From a virus: a stretch of 43,733 nucleotides of DNA. A program made the translations under genes and the position numbers. Below the pieces are notes generated by a model. That model searched no databases, had not been told where the DNA came from, and saw only the letters and a program-made list of their open reading frames with translations. The stretch is from the IMG/VR virus record IMGVR_UViG_3300042691_026070, positions 1 to 43,733 of that record. The stretch is one strand, 5' to 3'. Position 1 is the stretch's first letter. Every line of letters begins with the position of its first letter. Positions 1 through 7,350 of the stretch are shown piece by piece.

Positions 1-196
1 CCTCGCGCTCCAGCGTCTTGGCGCTTGCGCCCGCGTCCACCACCACCTCGACCAGCTCCACGTCGTAGAGGTCGGCGTAGAGCTGCACCTTGGCGCGCTG
101 CGCATCCAGGCTGATGCCGGTGTCGGCTTGCTTGTCGGTGCTCACGCGCAGGTACGCGACGGCGCGGGTGCGGGTGGTGGTGGTGCTGCGGGTCAT
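1..196 (-). CDS. Serine recombinase (integrase/resolvase family), N-terminal part, cut by the window edge
   Basis: The minus-strand frame starts at the ATG at 194-196, six bases after a strong GGAGG, and stays open to the window edge, so only about 65 N-terminal residues are visible. After a Thr/Arg-rich start the protein reads AVAYLRVSTDKQ followed by GISLDAQ. This is the catalytic-serine motif (the Ser of RVS) and the following Q/D segment of the resolvase/invertase N-terminal domain. Large serine recombinases integrate phage genomes by attP x attB recombination; small ones are resolvases or invertases. The length needed to tell these apart lies outside the window. It is expressed from its own family promoter (P1, 221-249). 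The family call is firm from the motif; the integrase role is inferred from the temperate-phage context. No attP could be recognised. Confidence 0.82.
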   Translation of the reverse strand, partial: MTRSTTTTRTRAVAYLRVSTDKQADTGISLDAQRAKVQLYADLYDVELVEVVVDAGASAKTLERE

Positions 197-220
197 GCTG
201 GCCTCCTGCTGACACCACAG

Positions 221-249
221 GTGTAACACCTGCGCGGTTACCCGCGCAA
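221..249 (-). promoter_or_regulatory. P1, promoter of the recurrent phage family, in front of the recombinase
   Basis: On the minus strand, -35 TTGCGC (244-249), 17 bases, -10 TTACAC (221-226), then TGTCAGCAG (206-214) where the RNA should begin. The -10 is inside a perfect 15-base palindrome, CAGGTGTTACACCTG (218-232), which could be an operator. An A-tract (TAAAAAG, 262-268) lies upstream and contains the stop codon of the preceding gene. The predicted leader is only about 20 bases and carries AGGAGG. Confidence 0.7.
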
Positions 250-265
250 GGTGGTGGTCTGCTTT

Positions 266-562
266 TTACCGCCACGCGCTCGTGCGGTCGCACCAGCGGT
301 GCGCGTCCGCGACCTCCGCGTCGGTGGCCTCACGGGCCACCCGCACGGGCAGCAGCGTCTCGTCCACGCACCGCTGCTCGTCGGCCTGCAGGCGCTCCAG
401 CAGCTGCGCGTGCGCCTCGCGCCCCTTGGCCTCCTGCACCGGGTCCGGCTGCAGGAACGCCCACACCATCAGTGCGCCCAGCAGGCCGAACGGCGCGGCC
501 ATGGCGACGTTAGCGACCACGTACACGGCGCCGTCCAGCACCTTGGAGACAGCGCGGTTCAT
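266..562 (-). CDS. Small predicted single-pass membrane protein, unknown function
   Basis: 98 residues. The start is the ATG at 560-562, which overlaps the stop of the upstream 64-aa gene as ATGA, so the two are translationally coupled. Residues of about 12-37 form one hydrophobic segment (YVVANVAMAAPFGLLGALMV) followed by a charged, helical C-terminal part with two cysteines. No known family is recognised. The stop codon TAA lies inside the A-tract of promoter P1. It is expressed with the 64-aa gene from P2. Confidence 0.6.
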   Translation of the reverse strand: MNRAVSKVLDGAVYVVANVAMAAPFGLLGALMVWAFLQPDPVQEAKGREAHAQLLERLQADEQRCVDETLLPVRVAREATDAEVADAHRWCDRTSAWR

Positions 563-753
563 GCGTGCACCGCGTCGCTGTCGGCGAACACGACGTAGCT
601 GGTGCCGTCCCACAGGAACGTGCAGCTGCTGCCGTCGGGCAGCACCACCTTGATCTCCACGGTGGCGCCGTGGTTCACGACGCTGATCACCTCGTTAGGC
701 AGGACGTTGGTGCTGTCGTAGAAAGAACGCATCATGCTGAACAGGCTGGACAT
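559..753 (-). CDS. Small conserved-looking protein, unknown function
   Basis: 64 residues, ATG at 751-753 preceded by AAGGAGG seven bases upstream. The sequence is mixed and looks like a small beta-rich fold (VEIKVVLPDGSSCTF, then LWDGTSYVVFAD). It is not obviously membrane-bound. It is the first gene behind promoter P2, and its stop overlaps the start of the next gene by ATGA. No family recognised. Strong ribosome site, coupling and a dedicated promoter make it a real gene. Confidence 0.65.
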   Translation of the reverse strand: MSSLFSMMRSFYDSTNVLPNEVISVVNHGATVEIKVVLPDGSSCTFLWDGTSYVVFADSDAVHA

Positions 754-796
754 TGTGGCCTCCTTGCGGCGGTGTGCCGCGCTGCTGACATCATGG

Positions 797-825
797 GTGT
801 AACACGGTCGCGGTTAGACACGCAA
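797..825 (-). promoter_or_regulatory. P2, promoter of the recurrent phage family
   Basis: Minus strand: -35 TTGCGT (820-825), 17-base spacer containing TAACCG, -10 TTACAC (797-802), TGTCAGCAG at 782-790. The A-tract TAGAAAAG (840-847) lies upstream and includes a stop codon. Just after the predicted start the leader can fold the small hairpin GCGGCACACCGC (769-780), followed by CGCAAGGAGG. Drives the two-gene unit 559-753 / 266-562. Confidence 0.7.
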
Positions 826-844
826 GGTGATGGGCAGGACTTTT

Positions 845-907
845 CTACTGCTCGCCAGCAGCCCGTGCTGCCAGCGCGCCCCACAGCGCATCCACCACCC
901 GCTTCAC
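845..907 (-). CDS. Possible 20-residue peptide gene coupled to the 57-aa gene
   Basis: A GTG at 905-907 overlaps the stop of the preceding gene as GTGA and opens a 20-codon frame (KRVVDALWGALAARAAGEQ after the start) ending in TAG, inside the A-tract of promoter P2. It could form one amphipathic helix. No ribosome site other than the overlap. The GTGA junction is the same kind used by many certain genes here, but such a short frame can arise by chance. Confidence 0.25.
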   Translation of the reverse strand: MKRVVDALWGALAARAAGEQ

Positions 908-1077
908 CGCGCGCCGCCACTACGCTCGCGCGCCACCTCGCGGCACACCCGTTCCAGCCGGGCGCTGGCGGCCTCGCGCTCGGCGATGATGCGCGCTGCG
1001 CACTGCGCCACAGGTCCATTCCCACGTGCAATCTCGCGCAGTTCGCTGGTGCTCTGATTGGACAGCTCGTTGTTCAC
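904..1077 (-). CDS. Small helical protein, unknown function (GTG start)
   Basis: 57 residues beginning at GTG 1075-1077, seven bases after AAGGAGG in the leader of promoter P3. The sequence (NELSNQSTSELREIARGN, then Cys- and Arg-rich AARIIAEREAASARLE) is charged and helical, like many small phage early proteins. No family recognised. The dedicated family promoter and ideal ribosome site decide in favour of this frame over the longer overlapping frames on the same strand. Confidence 0.55.
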   Translation of the reverse strand: MNNELSNQSTSELREIARGNGPVAQCAARIIAEREAASARLERVCREVARERSGGAR

Positions 1078-1120
1078 TTTGACCTCCTTGCGGCGGTATG
1101 CCGCACTGCTGACACCACGG

Positions 1121-1149
1121 GTGTAACACGGGCGCGGTTAGGCACGCAA
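1121..1149 (-). promoter_or_regulatory. P3, promoter of the recurrent phage family
   Basis: Minus strand: -35 TTGCGT (1144-1149), 17-base spacer with TAACCG, -10 TTACAC (1121-1126), TGTCAGCAG at the predicted RNA start (1106-1114). The upstream A-tract TAAAAAAGTT (1162-1171) contains the stop codon of the primase-helicase gene. The leader has the hairpin GCGGCATACCGC (1093-1104) and AAGGAGG, almost the same as the P2 leader. Confidence 0.7.
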
Positions 1150-1168
1150 GGGGAACGGCAGAACTTTT

Positions 1169-3196
1169 TTACTGCCCGCCAGCAGCCTGCGCTGCCAGCG
1201 CGGACCCGCGCCCAGCACGCCCTGCCGGTGTGCCCTCCCAGGTGTCGGCGTACACGCAGCTCTCCGGGTCGTAGAACTGCACCACGCGGGCGCCCTGCAG
1301 GCCGAACTCGCTGCGGCACTTGTCCACGTGCACGGCTGTCGCCGGGTGCTGTACCGCCCTGCCGGGCAGGATGCGCTCCACCACGATGCCCACGTGCGCG
1401 TCCTGCCGGATTGCGCTTGCGCCCTTGAGATCGCCCAGCATCACGCGCCGCTGCTGCGTCACTGACAGGTTGTTCGGGTGACAGATCAGCACGATGCAGA
1501 CATCGCGCTGCACGGCAAAGACAGCCATTTTCCGCACGGCGTCCTCGATTGCGCGGCGCTCGTCCTCTGCGCCGGTCACAAGGAACCCCAGGTGGTCCAC
1601 CACAGCGACGCGCACGCCGCGCCGCCGCACAGCGTAGCCCACCGCCTCCAGCACCTGCTGCACGCCCAGCTCGCCATAGTGATCCAGCACGTAGATCGGC
1701 AGCTGACCCAGCTGCGCCATCGCCCCGCGCCGCTCGTGCTCGCTGGCGTGCGAGAAGTCGCCGCCCAGCTGGGCGCGCAGCAGCTTCTGCACCGTGCCGA
1801 TGGGGCGCTGCTCGAACGACGTGAGCATCACCGGCACGCCGCGCAGCGCCTGCTCGCGCGCCACCCACGTCGTCCACGAGGTCTTTCCCGCTGCCGTGTC
1901 ACCCGTGACCACCACGAGGCCGGGCCGCCAGCCGCCCAGCGCCTCGTCCAGCTTGGCGCTGCCCGTCGGCAGCCCGCGCAGCTCTGCAGGGCGCTGCACC
2001 AGCTGCTCGATGGCGTCGGCGTAGCTGTCCACGCGCACCAGCTTCACGTCCAGCATCGGCGCTGCCGCGTCCAGCGCGGCGTGCACCGTGCGCTGCCCGA
2101 CGCAGGCGGCGAGGCAGTCGGCGGCGTCCTTGGCCGGCAGCTTGACCCTGCTGCACCGCTCGCGCCCCAGCTTGGCCGCCAGCGCCTGCGCGCCCTGCTC
2201 CCCCGCGTCGTCGGCGTCGTAAGCCAGCAGAAAGCTGCGGTAAGGCTCCAGCACGTCCAGCCACTCGTCCAGCCACGTGCCAGCGCCAGCCGTGCCCGTG
2301 ACCACGTTGGCCCGCAGCCCGTACTGCCACAGGGCCAGCACGTCCAGCTCGCCCTCGGTGACCACCACCTCACTGTCCGGCGAGCCGTCCAGCTGGTGCA
2401 CACCGAACAGCGTGCTGGCCGCGCCTGGGCATCGCAGGTAGACCTTTTTCACCTGCCCCGCCTTGCACCGCTCACAGCCTGTGCCGCCACAGCGCAGGCA
2501 GGTGCCCGGCACGCTGCGGAATCGCACGTTCATCGCCTCGCCCTTGGCATCCAGCACGGGCAGCGCCACGTACTGCTCCAGCACGCGCCCGTCGCTGGCG
2601 CGCACGAGGTGCGCCCCGACGCGCCAGTGCCGCAGCGTTTCCTCGCTGAACCCGCGCCCCTGCAGGTAGGCCAGCACCTGCGCGCCGTCAGCTGACCACA
2701 GGGCGGCCTCGCACTCTGCAGGCAGCTCGGGCCGCCACCCGAACGGGCCGCCCTGCTGCGGCGTGGCCGCTGGCGGCGCTACGGGCGCCCTGGGCGCGGC
2801 CTGCGCCTGCGGGGCAGGTGTGGGCAGCCTGCGCACCGCAGGCGCGCCCCTGGAGGCTGTAGCGCGCCCCGCGTCGTCGGCGGCGCACCAGCCCTGCGCC
2901 GCGCACCGCTCACGTAGCTGCGTGCGCTGCTCGGGTGACAGCTCACGCAGCCGCCCGCCCAGCCAGCCCAGCGCCAGCAGGTCGGGCACGTCGCCCGACG
3001 CATCGCACCGGAAGCACCGCCAGCCCTGGCCGTCCGTGCGCGCCCCGAGCGGGCCGCGCCTGTCGTCGCCGCCGCGCTGCTCGGCCTTGCACGCTGGGCA
3101 GGGTGTCAGCCCCGCGCCGCGCGTTGCCCGCAGGCCCACCGCCTGCGCCGCCTGCGCCACCGTGGCGGCGCCCTTCACCTCGTCAATCCAGCCCAC
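1169..3196 (-). CDS. Bifunctional DNA primase-helicase (zinc finger, TOPRIM, DnaB-type ATPase)
   Basis: 675 residues. The domains follow the T7 gp4 / Twinkle order. An N-terminal zinc finger has Cys pairs at 33/36 and 61/64. A TOPRIM primase domain spans about 277-340 (VVVTEGELDVLALW, then YDADDAG). A RecA/DnaB-type helicase domain has Walker A GDTAAGKT (432-439), Walker B AVVDH (531-535) and an ICHP motif (571-574). Between zinc finger and TOPRIM, at about 233-244, is a DnaJ-like knuckle CLRCGGTGCERC. It would unwind the fork and lay down primers. The start chosen is GTG 3194-3196, with GGAGG seven bases upstream, overlapping the previous gene by 14 bases; longer starts run deep into that gene. 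It is the last gene of the replication operon. Confidence 0.9.
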   Translation of the reverse strand: MGWIDEVKGAATVAQAAQAVGLRATRGAGLTPCPACKAEQRGGDDRRGPLGARTDGQGWRCFRCDASGDVPDLLALGWLGGRLRELSPEQRTQLRERCAAQGWCAADDAGRATASRGAPAVRRLPTPAPQAQAAPRAPVAPPAATPQQGGPFGWRPELPAECEAALWSADGAQVLAYLQGRGFSEETLRHWRVGAHLVRASDGRVLEQYVALPVLDAKGEAMNVRFRSVPGTCLRCGGTGCERCKAGQVKKVYLRCPGAASTLFGVHQLDGSPDSEVVVTEGELDVLALWQYGLRANVVTGTAGAGTWLDEWLDVLEPYRSFLLAYDADDAGEQGAQALAAKLGRERCSRVKLPAKDAADCLAACVGQRTVHAALDAAAPMLDVKLVRVDSYADAIEQLVQRPAELRGLPTGSAKLDEALGGWRPGLVVVTGDTAAGKTSWTTWVAREQALRGVPVMLTSFEQRPIGTVQKLLRAQLGGDFSHASEHERRGAMAQLGQLPIYVLDHYGELGVQQVLEAVGYAVRRRGVRVAVVDHLGFLVTGAEDERRAIEDAVRKMAVFAVQRDVCIVLICHPNNLSVTQQRRVMLGDLKGASAIRQDAHVGIVVERILPGRAVQHPATAVHVDKCRSEFGLQGARVVQFYDPESCVYADTWEGTPAGRAGRGSALAAQAAGGQ

Positions 3197-4268
3197 GGTC
3201 GCCTCCGTCCAGCAGGTGCGCCACGTGCTCAGGGTTGAGCAGCTGGTACACGTTGTCCCCGTCGTCGTGCCGCTCCACCACGGCAATATCGGCGCCGTAC
3301 CCGCGCAGTTCGCTGATGCGGCTGGAATACTTCAGCGCCAGCTCGGCCAGCTCGTGCGTGCGCACGCCCTCGGCGCCGCGCCGCACGAACAGCTGCAGCA
3401 TGGCGGCGCACTGTGCCGCCAGCCTGGGCGGGCGCGGGTCCGGGCTGGTGGTGGTGCCCGCCGGGCCGCGCCGCCGGTACGCTGCCAGCGGCCCCAGGTC
3501 CGTACCATCGCCGCCCGCTGCCGGCTGCTGCCGCGCCACCCACTGCTCCACCAGCTGCAGGCGGTCGGCCAGCTTGCCGAGGCGCAGCAGGTTGTCCAGC
3601 CCGAGGTACGTCCTGCGCTGGTCGTTCTGCCCGCGCCAGAACCGGGCGGCTGGCTCGTCGGCCTCGTAGGCGAACGCCACCAGCTGCACCAGCTGATCGG
3701 CGGTGGCCTGCTGCAGCGCCGCGCGCACCTGCCGCTGCACAGCCTCAGCCAGCACACACGCGCCGGGTCGTGCCTGCCGGTCGCGCCACGCCGCCCACAC
3801 GCGCTCCACGTCCTGCGCTGCGCTGGGCGGGGCCTGCCGCACCAGCCCCCAGCTGCGCGGGCTTGCGCGCTTGCCCTCGGCAGCGGTGGCTGGGCGCCCC
3901 AGCTGCCGCTCCAGCAGGCCCAGCACCACGTCGCGCGGCGGGGCTGGCCGGTCACTGCACCGGGGCAGCGCCAGCGCACCCGTGGCCGGCTGGTCCTCGT
4001 GCTGCCGCACCAGCCACGCCCACGTGCGCCCATCCTGCGCCCACAGCGCCAGCAGCTGCGCCTGCTCCAGCCGGCGCACCACGGCCACCGCGTCCAGGCG
4101 CTCAGCCCCGAGCGGCAGCAGCGGCACCAGCTGCGCGCTGTCCACCTGCACGATGCCATCCCTGTCGGCCTCCGCAGTCAGGAACAGCAGCACCAGCCGC
4201 TGCTGGGCGTCCAGCAGCTGCACCCTCGCATCCCCCCACCACGTCGCACGCAGCACCACGTCGCGCAT
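3183..4268 (-). CDS. Replication initiator / helicase-loader-like protein (tentative)
   Basis: 361 residues, ATG at 4266-4268 with AGGAGG six bases upstream. The N-terminal ~110 residues resemble a winged-helix domain of phage replisome organisers (helices around VQLLDAQQRLVLLFLTAEAD, then a wing with DGRTWAWLVRQHEDQ). The middle is Ala/Arg-rich helix and linker. The C-terminal ~80 residues look like a second winged helix (MLQLFVRRGAEGVRTHELAE ... ISELRGYGADI) ending in a histidine- and Asp-rich tail. The position directly before primase-helicase and after SSB fits an initiator or loader. No catalytic motif is seen. The function is inferred from fold pattern and context, not from a recognised family. 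Confidence 0.5.
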   Translation of the reverse strand: MRDVVLRATWWGDARVQLLDAQQRLVLLFLTAEADRDGIVQVDSAQLVPLLPLGAERLDAVAVVRRLEQAQLLALWAQDGRTWAWLVRQHEDQPATGALALPRCSDRPAPPRDVVLGLLERQLGRPATAAEGKRASPRSWGLVRQAPPSAAQDVERVWAAWRDRQARPGACVLAEAVQRQVRAALQQATADQLVQLVAFAYEADEPAARFWRGQNDQRRTYLGLDNLLRLGKLADRLQLVEQWVARQQPAAGGDGTDLGPLAAYRRRGPAGTTTSPDPRPPRLAAQCAAMLQLFVRRGAEGVRTHELAELALKYSSRISELRGYGADIAVVERHDDGDNVYQLLNPEHVAHLLDGGDRGLD

Positions 4269-4299
4269 ACCTGCCTCCTGCTGTCAGCGCACACGACAA

Positions 4300-4329
4300 C
4301 GCCCACCCGGTGCTGACTCCGGGTGGGCG
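4300..4329 (-). terminator. Strong hairpin between SSB and initiator genes
   Basis: Perfect 11-base inverted repeat CGCCCACCCGG / CCGGGTGGGCG with an 8-base loop, just after the SSB stop codon. On the minus strand it is followed only by TTGTCGTG, with no T-run, so it may be a weak terminator, an attenuator or an RNA-stability element rather than a full stop. Confidence 0.5.
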
Positions 4330-4341
4330 CGTCGGTGCAGG

Positions 4342-4917
4342 TTAGAACGGGATGTCTTCGTCCTGCGGGTAGCCGCCACCAGCGCCGCCACCCGGCGCGG
4401 GGCGCCCGCCGCCACCACCGCCCGCCGCGCGCTTGGCCTTGCCCTCGCGGCACCACTGCTCGGCCTCGTTGATGGTGTCCTCCATCGCCTCGGTGACCTC
4501 GCCGCCGAACAGCGCGAACTCCTGCACCTTGACGCGGGTCTTGCCGTTGTACGTGTCCTCGGCCAGCGTCACCCACAGCGGGCGGCGGGTGAGCACCGCC
4601 CAGGTGGCCTCGGGGTCCAGCGCGTCCCAGGGCGCGGTCTGCCCCAGTGCCTTGGCCAGCTGCTGCACGCGCCACGCGGCGCGCTGCGTCAGGGTGAGCG
4701 TGTCGTAGAACAGCCCGCGCACGTCGGCGCCGTGGCCCTCGGGGTCGTCCACCACGCACCAGCGGGCGTCGATCTTGTCGTTGCCGGCGTTGCTCTTGCC
4801 GTACTCGATGTCGGCGCACCACACCAGCTTCCGACCGGGCCGCACGTCCGGGCGCCGCTTGCCACCACCACCACCACCACCCGCGCTCGGCGCGTTCGGG
4901 TCAATCACGAATGACAT
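4342..4917 (-). CDS. ssb: Single-stranded DNA-binding protein, phage DUF669-like
   Basis: 191 residues, ATG 4915-4917 behind AGGAGG. A glycine-rich N-terminus is followed by a core of about residues 28-150 (LVWCADIEYGKSNAGNDKID, later WVTLAEDTYNGKTRVKVQEF), matching the pattern of phage DUF669 proteins next to recombination ATPases. The C-terminus is a Gly/Pro-rich linker ending DEDIPF, the classic acidic SSB tip that docks replication and repair partners. It lies between the Sak4-like ATPase and the initiator. Sak4-type annealing ATPases are known to work with their cognate SSB, which fits this pairing. Confidence 0.8.
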   Translation of the reverse strand: MSFVIDPNAPSAGGGGGGGKRRPDVRPGRKLVWCADIEYGKSNAGNDKIDARWCVVDDPEGHGADVRGLFYDTLTLTQRAAWRVQQLAKALGQTAPWDALDPEATWAVLTRRPLWVTLAEDTYNGKTRVKVQEFALFGGEVTEAMEDTINEAEQWCREGKAKRAAGGGGGGRPAPGGGAGGGYPQDEDIPF

Positions 4918-4944
4918 GCTATCCTCCTGCTTTTAGCGTTGTTT

Positions 4945-5763
4945 TCACTGTGCCGTGCGGCGGCGCCGCGCCGGCTGGTTCGGGTCCGGGGCCTCGGTGC
5001 GGGCGGGCGTGGCCGGCGCCTGCACCACAGGCGGCTGCTCGCCGTTGAGCTTGGCCAGCCACACCGACAGGTTCGGGGCCTCCACCGCGTCCAGGCCGGG
5101 CAGCCCCTTCGTCAGCAGGGTCGGCGGCCCCTGCAGCAGCACGCGGTGCTGCACCGACACCGTGCCATCGTCGGCCTTCACGCGGTCGCGGTACACGTAC
5201 CCGACGAGCGAGAAGTAGCCCGCGATCTCGTTAGGCAGCTTCTTCCCGTCGAAAGCGGGCTGCGTGAACCGCTGCCCGGTGCCCTCGTCGTTGTCGCTGG
5301 CCGCCAGCGCGATGCAGACCACGTGGAACGGGAGGTCGCGCACCGTGCGCACCAGCTTGCGCATCCGGTCGGTGAGCGTGCCCCAGTCCTGCAGGCTGAA
5401 CGCCTCGCCGCCCGGCTGCCCCTTGCGGCTGGCGATGATCTCGTCCCGCAGCATCCGCTGCAGCTCGGTCAGGCTGTCCAGCACGATGGTCTGGCACCCG
5501 GTTTCCTTGGCCAGCGAGCCGTCCAGCGCGGCCTTGAAGAACGCGCGGACGGTGTCCATGTCGCTCGCCTGCACCACCACGGCGTCCGGGTTCGCCGCCT
5601 TGATGGTCGGCAGGCCGTTGGCCTCGGTGAGCAGGTAGCACGGGCGCGGCGCAGTGCTGGCTGCGTGCGTCTTGCCTGCGCCGCTGTCGCCGTACAGCAG
5701 CGCCTTCACCTTGACTTCCTGGGCGGCCATCTCACCCACACGGGACCAGTTCAGAACGGACAT
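4945..5763 (-). CDS. RecA-like recombination ATPase, Sak4/AAA_24 type
   Basis: 272 residues, start ATG 5761-5763 with AGGAGG upstream; the frame is open much further, but that part is a shadow of the nuclease gene. Walker A GDSGAGKT is at 25-32 and Walker B TIVLDS at 92-97. The protein is a minimal RecA core (KVKALLYGDSG, TIVLDSLTELQ, DLPFHVVCIA) of the single-strand annealing type known in phages, with a disordered Pro/Arg-rich tail of about 35 residues. It overlaps the upstream nuclease gene by 13 bases and precedes the SSB gene. Together these three form a phage recombination module. Confidence 0.85.
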   Translation of the reverse strand: MSVLNWSRVGEMAAQEVKVKALLYGDSGAGKTHAASTAPRPCYLLTEANGLPTIKAANPDAVVVQASDMDTVRAFFKAALDGSLAKETGCQTIVLDSLTELQRMLRDEIIASRKGQPGGEAFSLQDWGTLTDRMRKLVRTVRDLPFHVVCIALAASDNDEGTGQRFTQPAFDGKKLPNEIAGYFSLVGYVYRDRVKADDGTVSVQHRVLLQGPPTLLTKGLPGLDAVEAPNLSVWLAKLNGEQPPVVQAPATPARTEAPDPNQPARRRRTAQ

Positions 5764-7175
5764 TCCACACCTCCTGCCGCCTCTTTTGCGGCCTGCACGT
5801 TGATCTGCTTCACGGTGTCCGACGTGAGCCAGCGCACGGGCGCCCGCTGGTCGAACACCGCCCGCCCCTCGGGGCTGTCCTGCTGGCAGATGCCGGTGAA
5901 CGGGCAGCTGCCGCCCGGCTGCCGGCACAGCGGCACGCGCGGCCACTGCGCCGCCACCGCCTCGTCGTCGGCCACCGTGCCGCCGGCACCCGTGGCGGTG
6001 CCCACCGCCGACCGCCGCCAGCCCGACAGCCGCACCGCCTCGGCGTACAGCTCCACCTCGTAGCGGCGCAGCTGCTCGGGCAGGTAGCGACCGAACTCGC
6101 GGTGATACAGGCTGCCGTCCACGCTCTCGCGCAGGTGCTGCAGCAGCTCCCGCAGCGCCTGCAGCTCGTCCGGCTTGTAGCGGGCCGCGTCCTCGGTTGC
6201 GAGCACCGCATCCATCACCCAGCTGGGCACCCGCTGGCGCTTGTCGGTGCTCAGCTTGCCGCTGGCCAGCCGCTTCGGGTCGCGCTGGTGCCCGCTGCTG
6301 GCCACGTCCCACACGTAGCCCTCCACCTGCCGACCATCGCCCCAGCGACCCGTGCCCGTGAGATACCACAGGGCGCGCAGGTAGCCGGGCAGCTGGGTGT
6401 CCAGGCCCAGGTTCTCGCCATAGGTGGCCGGGCTGGCGCTGGTCTTGGTCTCCCACAGCCACAGGTTCCCGCTGCGGCGGTTCGCCACCACCGCGTCCAG
6501 CTGCGCCAGCTGGAACCACGGCAGCACCACCTCCTGCACCTGCCCCGCCGCGTCGCCAGCGCCGGCCAGCCGCCAGCCCTCTGCCGTCTGCACCACGGGC
6601 ACCCGGCTGCGGTACGGCTCGCCCGTGCGCGGGCTGGTGATCGGTGCCGCCACAGGCAGCTCGGTCGCCAGCACCTGCCAGTCGTCGCGCAGGCCCTGCC
6701 CGTACACGTGCAGCCAGCCCTGCACCGCCCGGCGCAGGCGGTCCACCTCGCCCTCCACGCCGCCCTCGTCGGGGTCGTACACCTCGGGCGTGGCCCGCAG
6801 CTGCTGTGCCACGTACTCCACCGCGCCCAGCCCCGTGCCGCCGCACAGCGGGCACGCGCTGTCGGCGCCGCCGCAGTGCAGGCAGCGGTCCAGCCCCTCC
6901 ACGGGGTACAGCTCCCCGTCGTGGTGCTGGTGCCAGCCCAGCACGCGCTCCATCACAGCGTGGTACGCGCTTCCGAACCGCATCGCCCCGCTGGCCTCGC
7001 CACGCAGGCCGGTGCCGTACTCGTACCACCACCGACGCGGGCACCACGCAGCCCGGCGCTCGGAGTTCGTCAGGACCATCGCCCCAGGCGGCAGGCCCAC
7101 CACACCGCTCTCGTACCTGGGCGCAAGCGTTGCCGCCGCCCGGAACCGCTGTCTCTGTCTGCTGACACGCTGCAT
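5751..7175 (-). CDS. Cas4/RecB-like PD-(D/E)XK nuclease with iron-sulfur cysteines
   Basis: 474 residues from ATG 7173-7175, which has AGGAGG seven bases upstream; an in-frame GTG at 7229 is a weaker alternative. The nuclease core has RFGSAYH (His72), QLDAVV (Asp227) and LWETKTS (Glu242, Lys244). A cysteine at 45 and a C-terminal cluster C417, C424, C430 (CRQPGGSCPFTGIC) match the [4Fe-4S] arrangement of Cas4 and AddB nucleases. Between them is an insertion with a DnaJ-like zinc knuckle, CLHCGG ... CPLCGGTG (98-114). It probably resects DNA ends for the downstream Sak4-like ATPase and SSB. First gene of the replication/recombination operon. Confidence 0.82.
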   Translation of the reverse strand: MQRVSRQRQRFRAAATLAPRYESGVVGLPPGAMVLTNSERRAAWCPRRWWYEYGTGLRGEASGAMRFGSAYHAVMERVLGWHQHHDGELYPVEGLDRCLHCGGADSACPLCGGTGLGAVEYVAQQLRATPEVYDPDEGGVEGEVDRLRRAVQGWLHVYGQGLRDDWQVLATELPVAAPITSPRTGEPYRSRVPVVQTAEGWRLAGAGDAAGQVQEVVLPWFQLAQLDAVVANRRSGNLWLWETKTSASPATYGENLGLDTQLPGYLRALWYLTGTGRWGDGRQVEGYVWDVASSGHQRDPKRLASGKLSTDKRQRVPSWVMDAVLATEDAARYKPDELQALRELLQHLRESVDGSLYHREFGRYLPEQLRRYEVELYAEAVRLSGWRRSAVGTATGAGGTVADDEAVAAQWPRVPLCRQPGGSCPFTGICQQDSPEGRAVFDQRAPVRWLTSDTVKQINVQAAKEAAGGVECPF

Positions 7176-7250
7176 GAACACCTCCTGCACCGGCTGCGCG
7201 CCGGCTGTGCTGTAGTAAGCGGGCACCACCTAACCCGCACACCGTAATCG

Positions 7251-7256
7251 CTGGCG
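7251..7256 (-). promoter_or_regulatory. Candidate -10 element (TACGGT) for the replication operon
   Basis: Minus strand GCGATTACGGTG lies 76 bases upstream of the nuclease gene and resembles GCGATACGGTG in front of the glycosyltransferase gene (41061-41070), with one extra T. No matching -35. The 7176-7350 gap otherwise holds only a hairpin and no supportable gene. Confidence 0.25.
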
Positions 7257-7298
7257 CTGGTGGTGTCGCGCCAGAACTTGTCCGCATCGCGCACCGCA

Positions 7299-7334
7299 GC
7301 GCCCTGCGCCACCCGACAGGGTAGTGCAGGGCGC
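7299..7334 (-). terminator. Hairpin after the 195-aa gene
   Basis: Nine-base perfect arms GCGCCCTGC / GCAGGGCGC, with a smaller inner ACCC/GGGT pairing in the loop, directly after the stop of the gene at 7351. No T-run follows on the minus strand, so termination is only partly supported. Confidence 0.4.
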
Positions 7335-7350
7335 CCGCGCTGCCGGGCTG

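Noticed and set aside
197-265. An attP core next to the recombinase gene
   Set aside because: The only symmetric sequence is the CAGGTGTTACACCTG palindrome that overlaps the -10 of P1 and partly recurs at other promoters, so it is a promoter feature.
5764-7287. Extension of the Sak4-like frame to a 780-residue protein
   Set aside because: The extension is a Gly/Ala/Arg-rich shadow of the nuclease gene; the start at 5763 has an ideal ribosome site.
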